In this document: positions 44,701-55,300 of the stretch, in pieces
Layout of the letters: each line of letters begins with the position of its first letter
Position numbering within the stretch: position 1 is the first letter of the stretch
Origin: Saprospirales bacterium GYS_P2D
GTDB lineage: Bacteria; Bacteroidota; Bacteroidia; Chitinophagales; Saprospiraceae
NCBI GenBank assembly: GCA_009833045.1
Contig: WUUP01000005.1
Location: 186,001-250,000 of the forward strand
Length of the DNA: 64,000 nucleotides
Direction of reading: 5' to 3'
Program-made: the position numbers and the translations under genes
Notes under the pieces: generated by a model
Seen by the model: the letters and a program-made list of their open reading frames with translations, nothing else
Told to the model about the DNA's origin: nothing
The model's database searches: none

Positions 44701-44964
44701 GCCGACGTTAATAATGATGGTATATTGGATATTTTGATCGGAGGAAATGAATATCGCTACAAACCTCAGTTTGGCCGAGATGATGCCTCTCGAGGACATG
44801 TATTATTGGGGTCTATGGAGAATGATGAGTATACTATCAGCTCCACAAAATCACTTGGAATAAAGGGTGAAATACGAAGTATCATTCCTGTAGGTGATGA
44901 CGAATACCTCATCGGGGTGTATGGTGAAGACATAAAAAAATACAAAATCGAAGTCAATGAATAG
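41740..44964 (+). CDS. UnbV-1: FG-GAP/VCBS repeat and ASPIC/UnbV-domain lipoprotein (CRTAC1-like)
   Basis: The 1,074-residue lipoprotein starts at ATG 41740; an in-frame TTG at 41728 lies inside the terminator and is not used. Cys19 (TLYAC) is followed by QKEGDEQ. N-terminal FG-GAP/VCBS repeats with Ca2+-binding DxDxDG loops (GVGDFDNDGLEDVYLSGN, DFDKDGDLDCYLL, DIDQDGDLDVFVAEM) occupy about 50-510. An ASPIC/UnbV domain is at about 520-582 (NPYRGFQST). More FG-GAP repeats continue to about 1,000 (EFDFDGDGDMDLYIAHGG). The half-junction HxE motif of its sisters is missing here. The 198-residue lipoprotein gene overlaps its end by 8 bases. Confidence 0.9.
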   Translation: MHLKFYISTILLLLTLYACQKEGDEQKDLLFKVKNDSGIDYRNDLSYTQELNPYTYRNYYNGAGIGVGDFDNDGLEDVYLSGNQVDNALYRNLGDLKFEKVDIPLLSSTGSWSTGVSIVDINADGLMDIYVCKAGPPEGPNRANELFINLGDWQFEERAADYGLDIKGFSIQASFFDFDKDGDLDCYLLNNSLRSVGGYDLRPNLRNISTKEGNKLLVNEGGKYVNRSEELGIHTSEIGFGLGVITADISGDTWPDIYVSNDFFERDYYYINQEGKGFKEVGDEYFSSYSLGSMGADAGDIDQDGDLDVFVAEMAPATMTRQKTKAMYDSWDKYQRALKSGYASQYSRNMLHINEDGHFQDISRASGIEATEWSWAPLIFDFDNDGHNDLFVSNGVGKDLLDRDYLAYMANEQSVAALIAGKDDESLKKLIDIMPESKVDNAFFIQRRKYEFEDIVSTHTDLKPSVSNASAFADFDLDGDLDLIISNINDPASVLENRSYGKNFVLLDLIGNAGNPSAIGAKVELIVNGAARVAQQNPYRGFQSTVSSRIHFGLDSITAVEDLVVTWTDGQIERYTDLTINEINKIKKGEGEPFVVKPMSESDLIIQVIDSIEYDYPVRLFNEFNKEKLLVKMSDKTGPMMYLNNSRKEIISGGAKGHHLNISKAENIASTSAIAETIINPHVTDIVEFDFDGDGDMDLYIAHGGRVFSKYSTELNDQILIKKGNDYSLIPDAVTFDSPTVTGAVAAGDLDGDGYEDIVIGEQVAEDIYGAETSLYVYMNEKGKRLQGKISITDLGAIHDVAIADLDNDGILEIIVAGEWMSIKIFHVKGDDYQDVTENFGMSQMEGMWRSIQIVDIDQDGDLDMIATNQGTNSIFSKEHKLYVNDFDQNGRKEQILTRSVAGIDYPELDFDDMAAQMPSIKRKYQSYAAYAEASIDEIFDIERISEARVLSLSELRSALFINYDGVLRFQALPAELQYSSMYASAVADVNNDGILDILIGGNEYRYKPQFGRDDASRGHVLLGSMENDEYTISSTKSLGIKGEIRSIIPVGDDEYLIGVYGEDIKKYKIEVNE

Positions 44965-45553
44965 AATACTACTAATGGTCGCTGCATTCGCATTGATGAT
45001 GATATCGTGCAAATCGGAATACGACAAGCTGGTCCGTTCGGAGCTTAGTACAGGTGTGATTCATGAAGATCTATACTTTGGACTGAAGCTGGGGCAGACA
45101 CAGAAGAAGTTTTATGAGATCTGCTGGGAGCTCAACAAGAATCAAAAAATAAGTCAAGGGCCGTATAACCAGATGGTCAAATACATCATGTCACCTGGAG
45201 AGATCCCAAATGACACTTCTAAGGTAGAGATGTTGTTTTACGGTGATTTTGATGAGGATAAGATCATGAGAGGTATGAATCATAAGTTTTCATATCTCAA
45301 CTGGGCTCCTTGGAATGAAGACGCACATGCCGATCAATTGGCTCTGAAACTCCAAGACTACTATATGCAACAGTATGGAGGCAATGAATTCATCACAATC
45401 GATCTCGGCATCAGTGACGAGTATCAATCCTATGTCAAAGTAGATGGTAATCGACAAATACTCATCTATCCTCAAAACAAAAAAGATGTAGTCGTCAAGA
45501 TCAGTGACAACAGATATCGAATAGGAAAAGACGCAGAAGAAAATGAATCATAA
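44957..45553 (+). CDS. Small lipoprotein of unknown function embedded among UnbV genes
   Basis: The 198-residue protein has a lipobox with Cys18 (ALMMISC) followed by KSEYDKLVRSEL. The mature part is mixed alpha/beta with no family I recognise. The segment LYFGLKLGQTQKKFYEICWELN suggests a small folded domain, and the C-terminus is charged (KDVVVKISDNRYRIGKDAEENES). It overlaps UnbV-1 by 8 bases and UnbV-2 by 11 bases, so translation of the three genes is coupled. This makes a role in the same surface complex likely, though none can be named. Confidence 0.75.
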   Translation: MNRILLMVAAFALMMISCKSEYDKLVRSELSTGVIHEDLYFGLKLGQTQKKFYEICWELNKNQKISQGPYNQMVKYIMSPGEIPNDTSKVEMLFYGDFDEDKIMRGMNHKFSYLNWAPWNEDAHADQLALKLQDYYMQQYGGNEFITIDLGISDEYQSYVKVDGNRQILIYPQNKKDVVVKISDNRYRIGKDAEENES

Positions 45554-48500
45554 ATTACTATATATCGTATCCATACTACTATGTCTTTGGAGCTGTACTT
45601 CCGATGAGCCTACTGGTAGTGATATTCAGCCATTGTTTAGAGTGGCCGATAATGAGGCTATCGGTATTGATTTTATCAATGAGTTGAGCTACGATCGAGA
45701 CTTCAATGTATACAAGTATCGCAACTACTATAATGGAGGAGGAGTAGCATTGGGCGATGTTAATAATGATGGCTGGACAGATATATATTTCACTGGCAAT
45801 CTAAAATCTAATAAGCTCTATCTCAGCAATGGGGAAGGTAGCTACAATGATATTACTGAGTCAGCTGGAGTAGGTGGGACTAAGTCATGGTCGACAGGTG
45901 TCACTATGGTCGATATCAATGCAGATGGATATCTGGATATCTATGTGTGCAACTCTGGAGACATAGCCGGAGATAATAAGGAGAATGAACTATTCATCAA
46001 TAATGGCGATCTGACATTCACGGAGTCAGCTGCTGACTATGGTCTCAATGATGGAGGCTACTCGACTCATGCTTCCTTCTTTGACTATGATAAGGATGGT
46101 GATCTCGATGTATATCTACTCAATAACTCCTATCAAGCGATAGGTAGCTTCAACCTCAGGATCAATGAGCGTCCCAAAAGAGATGCACAGGGAGGAGATA
46201 AACTACTCCAAAACAACAATGGCGTATACACAGATGTGAGCGAGTCTGCTGGGATCTATGGTAGTGTGATAGGATTTGGGCTCGGTATCACTGTAGGAGA
46301 TGTCAATAATGACAACTGGGAAGATATCTATGTGTCAAATGATTTCTTTGAGCGAGACTATCTCTATATCAATCAACAGGATGGTACGTTCAAAGAGGTA
46401 CTCGTGGATCAAGTAGGATCGATCAGTGGAGCCAGTATGGGAGCAGATATGGCAGATGTGGACAATGATGGAAATGCAGATTTATTTGTCACGGAGATGC
46501 TACCATCTGACCCAGAGCGTCTGAAGTCAGTGACGACTTTTGAGGATTGGAATAAATATCAGTACAATCTCAAAAATGGGTATCACCATCAGTTCACCCG
46601 TAATACGCTGCAGTATAATAATGGGGATGGCACCTTCAGTGAGTTGGGTCGCTATGCTGGGGTCGAGGCCAGTGACTGGAGCTGGGGAGCACTATTCTTT
46701 GATATGAATAATGATGGTCTCAAAGACCTATTCGTGGCGAATGGTATCTACCAAGATCTGACTAATCAGGACTACCTGCAGTACATAGCGAATGAGCAAG
46801 TCATCAAATCAATCATCCAAGATGATGGTGTCAACTATAAGGAGCTCATCGATATCATCCCGTCAAATCCTGTACCTAATCACTTCTATCTGAATAAAGG
46901 ACAGCTGAGCTTTGAGCGGGTACATGATAGCTCTACAGATGTGCCGACATTCTCAAATGGATCTGCCTATGGCGACCTGGACAACGATGGAGACCTCGAT
47001 CTGGTCATCAATAATGTGAATATGCCGCCGCAGATCTATATCAACCAAACAGACCTACAAGATGATCAGCATTTTGTCACAGTATCACTCCGTGGAGATA
47101 GGGCGAATCTGAAAGCCATAGGAGCTCGTATCATAGTCACAGCTGGAGACTCACTACGCATCGAAAATCAAGTGCAACCTGCGAGAGGATTTCAGTCGAG
47201 TGTAGATTTCAAACAAGTCATTGGAGTGGGAAAAGCAGATAGAGTAGACGTCAAAGTGATCTGGCCTGATGAATCGACTACGATACTATCTGATCAGAGC
47301 GTCAATCAACACTTCAATATAGAAAAATCGAATAATGCGAGAGCATCAGGGCCTATCGGAGATGTGGTGACACAGGCTGTGTTTTCTCGGGTATCGGGTC
47401 TGGAGCATAGACATCAAGAGAATAATTTTAGTGACTTCAATCGTGAGCGACTCATCTATCACATGAAGAGCAATGATAGTCCAGCTATGGCTATGGGAGA
47501 TTTGGATGGTGATGGCCGAGACGACCTCGTGATCACTGGTGCTAAGGGAGATAATACTAAGATCTACTATCAAAAATCAAATGGATGGAGTGCTCCCCAG
47601 ACACTGAGAGATCGGGTGTCTGATCAGGAGCATACTGATGTAGCGATATTCGACGCTAATGGTGATGAGTATCTGGATATATATCTGGCGAGCGGAGGTG
47701 TGGATGTGAGTCCATTCTCTCAGGTGCTCTATGATGAGCTATGGCTGAGTGATGGGGCGGGATCCTATACCATGTCTGCTCAGCAGCTACCCAATGCTGA
47801 AAGTAATATCAGTAGCTCGGTAGTATTTGATTTTGACTATGATGGTGATGGAGATAGAGATTTATTCGTCGGAGAGCAGATCAAGATAGGTAAGTATGGA
47901 GCTCCATGCAGCGGATTTATATTAGAGAATGACGGTAGCGGTGCATATTCAGATGTCACAGCTACAGTCGCACCCGAGATGCAGGGTATCGGCATGATCA
48001 GCGATGCTACTCATGCGGATCTGGATGGTGATGGAGTAGCAGAGATCATCTTAGTGGGAGAGTTCATGGGTGTAGAGATATTCCGCTGGAGGGGAGATGA
48101 GTATGAGCGATATGAGATATCCGAATATACATCGCTCAAGGGCTGGTATAATACAGTAAAAGTCGTCGATCTGGATGGTGATAATCTGCCAGAGATATTA
48201 TTAGGTAATCATGGAGTGAATAGCCGGTTTCAGGCAAGTGTCGAGCAGCCAATCAGCCTTTATTTTAATGATTTTGATAAGAATAGCTTTCCAGAAGGGA
48301 TCCTAACACACCGTAGAGATGGGAAAGACTATCCCTATGCGCTCAGACATAATCTCATCGATCAGTTGAAGTTTTTGAAGAGGAGGTTTCCAGATTTTGA
48401 ATCATACAAGAATGCTTCTATCACAGATATATTCACGCCGGAGGAGATGGAAGGGACAGAGACGCTGACAGCCACTCATCTGAGAACGAGCATCTTGAGA

Positions 48501-48830
48501 AACAAAGGTGGGCTAAACTTTGAATCAATTTCACTGCCAAAGGAGGTTCAGTTTTCCCCTGTCTATGCGATTGCTACAGCAGATTTTGATGGAGATGGAG
48601 ATCTGGATATCTTGATGGGAGGTAATCAATATAATGCCCTGCCAGAAGCAGGTATATACGATGCATCCTATGGTGTCTATCTGGAGAATATGGGTGACAC
48701 CGGCTATCGGTACGTACCAGCTCGTGAGAGTGGGATCCGTATCAAAGGCCAAGTGAGAGATATGATCGTATCCGGAGGTATAGTACTCGTAGCTATGAAT
48801 AACGACCTGTTGCTTAGTTTTTCTTATTAA
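45543..48830 (+). CDS. UnbV-2: FG-GAP/VCBS repeat and ASPIC/UnbV-domain lipoprotein
   Basis: The 1,095-residue lipoprotein has Cys18 (LCLWSC) followed by TSDEPTGSD. The architecture is FG-GAP repeats (RNYYNGGGVALGDVNNDGWTDIYFTGN; SFFDYDKDGDLDVYLLNNS), ASPIC/UnbV at about 527-595 (QPARGFQSSV), a conserved junction HRHQENNFSDFNRERL, then a second FG-GAP block (DLDGDGRDDLVITGAKGD; VVFDFDYDGDGDRDLFVGEQ). The repeats should fold into beta propellers binding Ca2+. Enzymatic activity is not evident. It overlaps the small lipoprotein gene upstream and is followed by UnbV-3 after 19 bases. Confidence 0.9.
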   Translation: MNHKLLYIVSILLCLWSCTSDEPTGSDIQPLFRVADNEAIGIDFINELSYDRDFNVYKYRNYYNGGGVALGDVNNDGWTDIYFTGNLKSNKLYLSNGEGSYNDITESAGVGGTKSWSTGVTMVDINADGYLDIYVCNSGDIAGDNKENELFINNGDLTFTESAADYGLNDGGYSTHASFFDYDKDGDLDVYLLNNSYQAIGSFNLRINERPKRDAQGGDKLLQNNNGVYTDVSESAGIYGSVIGFGLGITVGDVNNDNWEDIYVSNDFFERDYLYINQQDGTFKEVLVDQVGSISGASMGADMADVDNDGNADLFVTEMLPSDPERLKSVTTFEDWNKYQYNLKNGYHHQFTRNTLQYNNGDGTFSELGRYAGVEASDWSWGALFFDMNNDGLKDLFVANGIYQDLTNQDYLQYIANEQVIKSIIQDDGVNYKELIDIIPSNPVPNHFYLNKGQLSFERVHDSSTDVPTFSNGSAYGDLDNDGDLDLVINNVNMPPQIYINQTDLQDDQHFVTVSLRGDRANLKAIGARIIVTAGDSLRIENQVQPARGFQSSVDFKQVIGVGKADRVDVKVIWPDESTTILSDQSVNQHFNIEKSNNARASGPIGDVVTQAVFSRVSGLEHRHQENNFSDFNRERLIYHMKSNDSPAMAMGDLDGDGRDDLVITGAKGDNTKIYYQKSNGWSAPQTLRDRVSDQEHTDVAIFDANGDEYLDIYLASGGVDVSPFSQVLYDELWLSDGAGSYTMSAQQLPNAESNISSSVVFDFDYDGDGDRDLFVGEQIKIGKYGAPCSGFILENDGSGAYSDVTATVAPEMQGIGMISDATHADLDGDGVAEIILVGEFMGVEIFRWRGDEYERYEISEYTSLKGWYNTVKVVDLDGDNLPEILLGNHGVNSRFQASVEQPISLYFNDFDKNSFPEGILTHRRDGKDYPYALRHNLIDQLKFLKRRFPDFESYKNASITDIFTPEEMEGTETLTATHLRTSILRNKGGLNFESISLPKEVQFSPVYAIATADFDGDGDLDILMGGNQYNALPEAGIYDASYGVYLENMGDTGYRYVPARESGIRIKGQVRDMIVSGGIVLVAMNNDLLLSFSY

Positions 48831-48849
48831 TCAAAAATGCCTCGATCTG

Positions 48850-51800
48850 ATGAAGCTTTCAGTCCATAGTGTTCTTTTTTATTTGACGATATGCATTCTT
48901 TTTAGCTGTGTCAGTGAGGTCAGCGAAGTGTACGAATGGAAGCAATTCAACAGACTAAGTCCTGAGGAAACAGGTATAGACTTCAAAAATCAGCTTTCAG
49001 AGACCGCCTATCTCAACATCATAGAGTACATGTACTACTACAACGGTGGAGGGGTAGCTGTCGGTGATATCAATAATGATGGGCTTGACGATATTTATTT
49101 TGGATCAAATCAGGGACAGGATAAACTCTACTTTAATAAGGGAGATATGAAGTTTGTTGATATCACCGAGCAAGCTGGTATTCTCTCAGACAGTACATGG
49201 ACTACAGGCATCTCGATGGCTGATGTGGATAATGATGGTTGGCTGGATATATATGTCTCTCGAGTAGGCCTATTCGAGCCTGAGAGAAAGCACAATCTGC
49301 TTTATATCAACAATGGTGACGGGACATTCTCAGAGCGAGCAGAGGAGCTTGGAGTTGCTTTCTCTGGATTTTCTACACAGACGACTTTTTTAGACTATGA
49401 CAGAGATGGCGATCTCGACATGTATCTGCTCAATCACAGCATACACACCGTACGTAGCTATGGCAAGATCGAAAAGCGCATGGTCAAAGATTCTCTTTCT
49501 GGAGATATATTCTATGAAAATAGGCTGAATGAATCAGAAGGGGCATTCGTAGATGTGACGGATCAGACTGGGATATATAGTAGCGCCTTGGGCTATGGAC
49601 TGACCCTGACGAGTGCGGACTTCAATAATGATGGTTGGCAGGATATTTATGTGGGCAATGACTTTCATGAAAATGACTATCTCTATATCAACAATGGGGA
49701 TAAGACATTCACAGAGAGTATTGCATCATACTTTACTCACACTACAAAATTCACCATGGGAGTAGATGTGGCTGATATAGATGGCGATGGTCTGCTTGAT
49801 ATCTACTCTAATGATATGATGCCCTATGATGCTGACGTGGCGCTGCGCTCAGGAGGCGAAGATCCTGATCAAGTTTTTCAGATTAAGCGGGATTTTGGAT
49901 ATGAGGATCAGCTGGCACGAAATCATATGCAGCTCCAACACCCTCAGGGGGGCTTTTATGATGTAGCCCTACAGACACAGACGCATGCCACAGACTGGAG
50001 CTGGTCAGTACTTTTGCAAGATTTTGATAATGACGGAGACCGTGATATATTCATCTCTAATGGGATCGTCCGCCGACCCAATGATCTGGACTACATCAAC
50101 TATTTGAATAGCTATGACAAAGAAAATCAATCCCAAGATATCCGCAGACGGACAGAGGATCTGATCAATAATATGCCCAGTCAGCCACTTCCTAATGTAT
50201 TGTTTACTCAAAAAGGCGAGTTGACATTTTCAGATGTCCAGTCTTCTGAGTTTGGAGAGCCCAGTTTTTCGACGGGAGCAGCATATAGTGATCTCGATCT
50301 CGATGGTGATCTTGACCTGATCACTAATAATATCAATCAGCCAGCTTATATACTTGAAAACATCACTGACGGAGGGCACTATTTATCCATTTCAATAGCT
50401 GGAGATGAACAGTATCCAGTGACTACTGGTGCTAAAGTCACTCTATATCAAGGGCAGCATGAGGCAGTAGTAGTGGCTCAGACTACCAGAGGGTTTCAAT
50501 CAAATAGTACACAGCAGATCCACTTTGGGCTGCTATCGGGGTCTATGATAGACTCTGTGCGTATTGACTGGCCAGACGGAGCTGTCCAGATTGAGAAAGG
50601 CACCAACTCTGATCAACATATCACTATCGAGAGAAAAATCACTGGCTCAGCACAGAGGGCAGAAAGAGAGCAAAATAATGCGTCCATAGGATCACTTCAG
50701 TTATTCGCCTATCAGCATCAAGAAAATCCTTTCTTTGACTACAATCGTGAAAAGCTTATCCCAGAAAAACTCTCGCACGAAGGCCCTGCTATAGTGACAG
50801 CGGATTTCAATGGTGATGGACTGCAGGATCTCTACATCGGAGGTGCTCAGTACCAAGAGGGAAGACTGTATATGGCTATGGCCAATGGTGGATATCGCAG
50901 TATCGAAAATGAAAGTTTCAGACGAGATGCGGGCTATGAAGATGTGGATGCTACAGAGATAGATGTAGATGGCGATGGAGATCTCGATCTATACGTAGTC
51001 AGTGGAGGTGCACACCTCGAGGAGATGGATCAGGGACTTCAGGACAGAATATATATCAATAATGGAGGAGGCGATCTACGCCGGATAAAATACTCACTAC
51101 CACATACTAATGGAGCCACTGTGACAGCTGCTGACTATGACGGTGATGGCTATGAGGATTTATTCATCGGTAGTCGGTCGATGCCTGGCGCATATGGCTT
51201 ATCACCATACAGCTTTATCCTGCGGAATAATCGTGGTGCCGGTTTTACAATGGCAATGCGAGACCGTATGGGCATGATCACTGATAGCCAGTGGGCTGAT
51301 ATAGATGGTGATGGTGCTATGGATCTCGTGATCTGTGGTGACTGGATGAGTCCACGCATACTGATGAATGAAGGTGACACACTCATTGATCGAACCGATG
51401 ATCTCGGTCTCGGAAGCTATCACGGTCTGTGGAATGCAGTAGAACTGGCTGATCTCAATAATGATGGTAAACTTGATATCATAGCGGCCAATGCAGGCCA
51501 AAATTTCAAGTGGCAGGCGAGTGACTCTACACCTGTGACCATGGATGTGATAGATATAGATGATAATGGGACTATTGAGCCTATCATATTTTATGATCTT
51601 TTTGGTCGCCGAGTACCCTTTGCCTCTTATAACCAGCTGGCCTCTCAGTGGCCGGGCTTGAGAAAGCAATATAAGAGCTATGCAGACTTTAGTGAGGTCG
51701 ATGAGATTACTGACTTTGAGGCTTTTGACCCATCACGAGTAGCGGAGCATAGACAGCTCACAGAGCTGAGGTCTGTTATGTTTTTATCCTCCTCAAGTGG

Positions 51801-52101
51801 TTATGATATGGTCCCTCTCAATAAAGAACTGCAACTGAGTACAGTACAAGATTTTATCTTGGTAAATGACCGTCTGTACTATGTGTCGGGTCACAAAGAG
51901 TATCTTTCTGAGTTGGGTCCGAGTCTGGCGAATAGCGGAGGTTTTCTTTCAGAGTTTGATGCTGATTCAGGTACTTTTAGACAGCATGACTACATTTCAT
52001 TTCCACGTCATCTTAGTCCACGAGAATTAACAAATTTGACTGAAAGTAGTCTATTCATCAGTGTGAACAACGGCAATCAATTCATTCTGACTTTAAAATA
52101 G
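48850..52101 (+). CDS. UnbV-3: FG-GAP/VCBS repeat and ASPIC/UnbV-domain lipoprotein
   Basis: The 1,083-residue lipoprotein has Cys20 (ICILFSC) followed by VSEVSEVYE. It has the same layout as UnbV-2: FG-GAP block (YNGGGVAVGDINNDGLDDIYFGSN; TFLDYDRDGDLDMYLLNHS), ASPIC/UnbV at about 527-595 (TTRGFQSNSTQQIHFG), junction HQENPFFDYNREKLI, and a second FG-GAP block (TADFNGDGLQDLYIGGAQ; AADYDGDGYEDLFIGSRSMPG). It is the last UnbV gene before the second susC, from which a 291-base gap separates it. Overall similarity to UnbV-2 is moderate, suggesting old duplication with divergence of the binding surface. Confidence 0.9.
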   Translation: MKLSVHSVLFYLTICILFSCVSEVSEVYEWKQFNRLSPEETGIDFKNQLSETAYLNIIEYMYYYNGGGVAVGDINNDGLDDIYFGSNQGQDKLYFNKGDMKFVDITEQAGILSDSTWTTGISMADVDNDGWLDIYVSRVGLFEPERKHNLLYINNGDGTFSERAEELGVAFSGFSTQTTFLDYDRDGDLDMYLLNHSIHTVRSYGKIEKRMVKDSLSGDIFYENRLNESEGAFVDVTDQTGIYSSALGYGLTLTSADFNNDGWQDIYVGNDFHENDYLYINNGDKTFTESIASYFTHTTKFTMGVDVADIDGDGLLDIYSNDMMPYDADVALRSGGEDPDQVFQIKRDFGYEDQLARNHMQLQHPQGGFYDVALQTQTHATDWSWSVLLQDFDNDGDRDIFISNGIVRRPNDLDYINYLNSYDKENQSQDIRRRTEDLINNMPSQPLPNVLFTQKGELTFSDVQSSEFGEPSFSTGAAYSDLDLDGDLDLITNNINQPAYILENITDGGHYLSISIAGDEQYPVTTGAKVTLYQGQHEAVVVAQTTRGFQSNSTQQIHFGLLSGSMIDSVRIDWPDGAVQIEKGTNSDQHITIERKITGSAQRAEREQNNASIGSLQLFAYQHQENPFFDYNREKLIPEKLSHEGPAIVTADFNGDGLQDLYIGGAQYQEGRLYMAMANGGYRSIENESFRRDAGYEDVDATEIDVDGDGDLDLYVVSGGAHLEEMDQGLQDRIYINNGGGDLRRIKYSLPHTNGATVTAADYDGDGYEDLFIGSRSMPGAYGLSPYSFILRNNRGAGFTMAMRDRMGMITDSQWADIDGDGAMDLVICGDWMSPRILMNEGDTLIDRTDDLGLGSYHGLWNAVELADLNNDGKLDIIAANAGQNFKWQASDSTPVTMDVIDIDDNGTIEPIIFYDLFGRRVPFASYNQLASQWPGLRKQYKSYADFSEVDEITDFEAFDPSRVAEHRQLTELRSVMFLSSSSGYDMVPLNKELQLSTVQDFILVNDRLYYVSGHKEYLSELGPSLANSGGFLSEFDADSGTFRQHDYISFPRHLSPRELTNLTESSLFISVNNGNQFILTLK

Positions 52102-52392
52102 GCAGTCAGCTATCAAATCTAATTTAAGCGTAAAAAACACACATTTCTTGTGACTCTATTCCAGTCGGTAATCATTAGCGGTATCGTTTTCGTGAAGTAG
52201 GCATGTAGTATGTGTGCATGTTCTAATCAATAGCCTTTTTTCCTTCCTTTGTTTGGTATCGCAGACCCTCGTCGGTATGTGATGCTGCATTTTTATGTTT
52301 TACAAAATCTAAATGTGCAAAGTCGAAATTATTGTTTAAGTAAATCTCCTCGGTAAGTCTGAGGAGCAAAATTTAAAGCTAAAATTTTAAGT
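52102..52392. other. Intergenic region upstream of the second susC gene
   Basis: This 291-base stretch contains no gene. A leader hairpin CTCCTC (52346-52351) with GAGGAG (52361-52366) lies 26 bases before the susC-2 ATG. The only promoter-like sequence is TATGTTTT (one mismatch to TAnnTTTG) near 52294. An independent promoter for the second SusCD pair is probable from the gap length but is not well supported by motif. Confidence 0.4.
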
Positions 52393-55300
52393 ATGAGAGA
52401 CTATTCTACTAATTGGCTGGCTTTCTGCCAGCAAAAGAAACACCTCTTCTCGATGGTGTTTCTACTATTGAGTACTATGGTGTTTTCGCAGCGCACGGTG
52501 ACCGGTACCGTCACCGACGAAGACGGATTAGGACTACCAGGTGTTAGTATTCTGGAGACAGGTACGACTAATGGTACAATCACAGATCTGGATGGTGCGT
52601 ATTCCATCACGGTAGACGAAGGAGCTTCGATCACTCTTTCTTTTGTGGGGTACACCACACAAACTATCGAAGTAGGAAATCAAAACACTATCGATCTCGC
52701 TATGACTCCTGATGCGGAGATACTCGAGGAGATAGTAGTGACTGGATACTCTACACAGCGTGAGAGAGATATCACCGGTGCTGTAGCAGTCGTCAAGTCT
52801 GACGAACTCAACGAAATCACAGCTACCAGTGTATCCCAAAAGCTCGAAGGTAAAGTGACAGGTGTCACGGTGACTAACTCTGGTCAGCCTGGTGGTGGAT
52901 CTGCAGTACGTATCCGTGGTATATCTTCATTTAATGGATCTGATCCACTATACGTGATCGATGGAGTACCGACTACTGACAATTTTCAAAATGGTATCAA
53001 CCCGAATGACATTGAGTCTATTCAGGTACTGAAGGATGCATCTGCCGCCTCTATATATGGAGCTCGTGCTAACAATGGCGTCATCATCATCACTACTAAG
53101 AAAGGTAAAAAAGGAGAGACTAAGATCACATATGACGCTACTGTAGGGGTACAAAACCCGGTAGGGAAGTATGACCTGATCGTAGATCCGAGAGATTACT
53201 CTGAGGTGGTATGGAGATCATTCGAAAACTCTAATCAAGCAGGAATTCCTGCAGAGGTGCCTTACTCTTTTGGTAGAGGCCAGATCCCTGAGTACATCTA
53301 CGCAGGTGACTACAGCGGATATCCTCAAGGAAATCCTGTGAATGAAGCCAACTATTCATATCCTAACAATCTCATCATGAAAGCCAATCAAGAAGGTACA
53401 GACTGGTGGGATGAGGTGTTTAGTCCTGCTCTAATTACAGAGCATACATTGGGCGTATCAGGAGGTGGAGATTATTCTACTTTTGCTATGTCTTTTGGAT
53501 ATCTCGATCAGCAGGGTACGATGTTACACACGGATTTTGATAGATTCTCTTTGAGAGCTAACTCTTCATTCAAAAAAGGAAGATGGTCTCTCGGTGAGAA
53601 TTTCACATTCTCCCGTTCTACGAGCGTAGGATTTGGAGGTGATGGATTTAATGGTAATAATGGTGAAGGTAATGCCATCACTCAGATCTTGAAAATGCAA
53701 TCTATCATACCAGTATATGATATCAACGGCAATTTCGCTGGTGGTAAAGCAAATGGTCTTAGTAATGGTAGTAATCCTGTAGCTCAACTCACCAGAAATA
53801 AAGACAACAGAGGCCAATTCTATAAAGCCTTAGGTAATGCATATTTAGAATTTGAGGTGTTAGAAGGACTTAGCTTGAGATCAAGCATAGGTATGGAATA
53901 TGCTGACAACTTCACAAATGGATTTAGATTCCCTACTTGGGAAAATTCTGAGCCAACTGTGACAAATGGTTTCAGCGAAAGAAGAGAGAACTTTTTCAAT
54001 TGGACATGGACTAACACTGCCAGTTACAATACAAATATTGATGGTGTTCATGACATCGGAGTGTTAGTGGGATACGAGGCGATCAAAAATAACTTCCGAG
54101 GACTCTTTGGTGGATTGGGTAACTACTTCACCACAGATATCAACGCTTGGTATGTGAATACAGCCTTAGGATTACCAGATTCGAGAGATGTATCTAGTTA
54201 TGGAGGATTTAGCACCCTAGCTTCTGCTTTTGGTAAGGTAGACTATTCATATGATGATACCTATCTTGCCAGTGTTACAGTTAGACGAGATGGATCATCT
54301 AATTTCGGACCTGGTAATAGATATGGTGTTTTCCCAGCTGTTAGTTTAGGATGGAGACTTTCTAACAACTTCTTTAGAGATAGTGAAGTAATTGAAGACT
54401 TGAAATTGAGATTTGGATGGGGTGTCACAGGTAATCAGAATATCCCTGGTGGTAATACCGTTAACCGCTTTGGTGGTGGTCCTGGATCGTCTTTCTATGA
54501 TATCAATGGTACGAATAACTCTATCGTGACTGGATATACGCTTACTAATCGTGGAAATGCCGACTCTAAATGGGAGGAGAATACTTCTCTTAACCTAGGG
54601 GTAGATGGATCACTCCTCAATGGTAAGATCGACTTCGTAGTAGATGTATATCAGCGTACTACCGACGGACTATTATTCAATCCGACACTTCCTGCTACAG
54701 CTGGCTCTGCAGCGCCACCATTTGTTAATATTGCAAAAATGGAAAACAAAGGGGTTGATTTCTCTATCAACTTCAGAGAAAAGAGCAATAGCAAGTTTGG
54801 ATATAATGTAGGACTTAACTTGACGCACTATCGCAATGAGATCCTCGAGATCGATGGCTCTCGTACGGCGTTCTTCTCAAATAATGATAATAGTGGAAGA
54901 ATCGGTCAGACAGCTTGGAATCAGATCGGTGGACCTATTAGTTCATTCTACGGATGGGAAACAGACGGTATATTTAGATCTCAGGCTGAGGTAGATGCTC
55001 ATGCTGATCAAAATGGTAAAGCTGTTGGTCGTCTAAGACTCAAAGACATCAACAATGATGGAGTAGTCGATGACGCTGATTTAGGTACTATCGGAAACCC
55101 ACATCCAGATTTCACTTTTGGTCTTAATGCTGGAGTCAACTTTGGCAACTTAGACATCTCTACTTTCTGGGTAGGATCGGTAGGAAATGAAATCTATAAC
55201 TACAACAAACTATTTGAGGTCTTTAGATTCTTCAATACCAACGTAAGAAAAGATGTCCTCGAGAGAGCATTTGATCCAGTGAATAATCCTGATGGAGACT

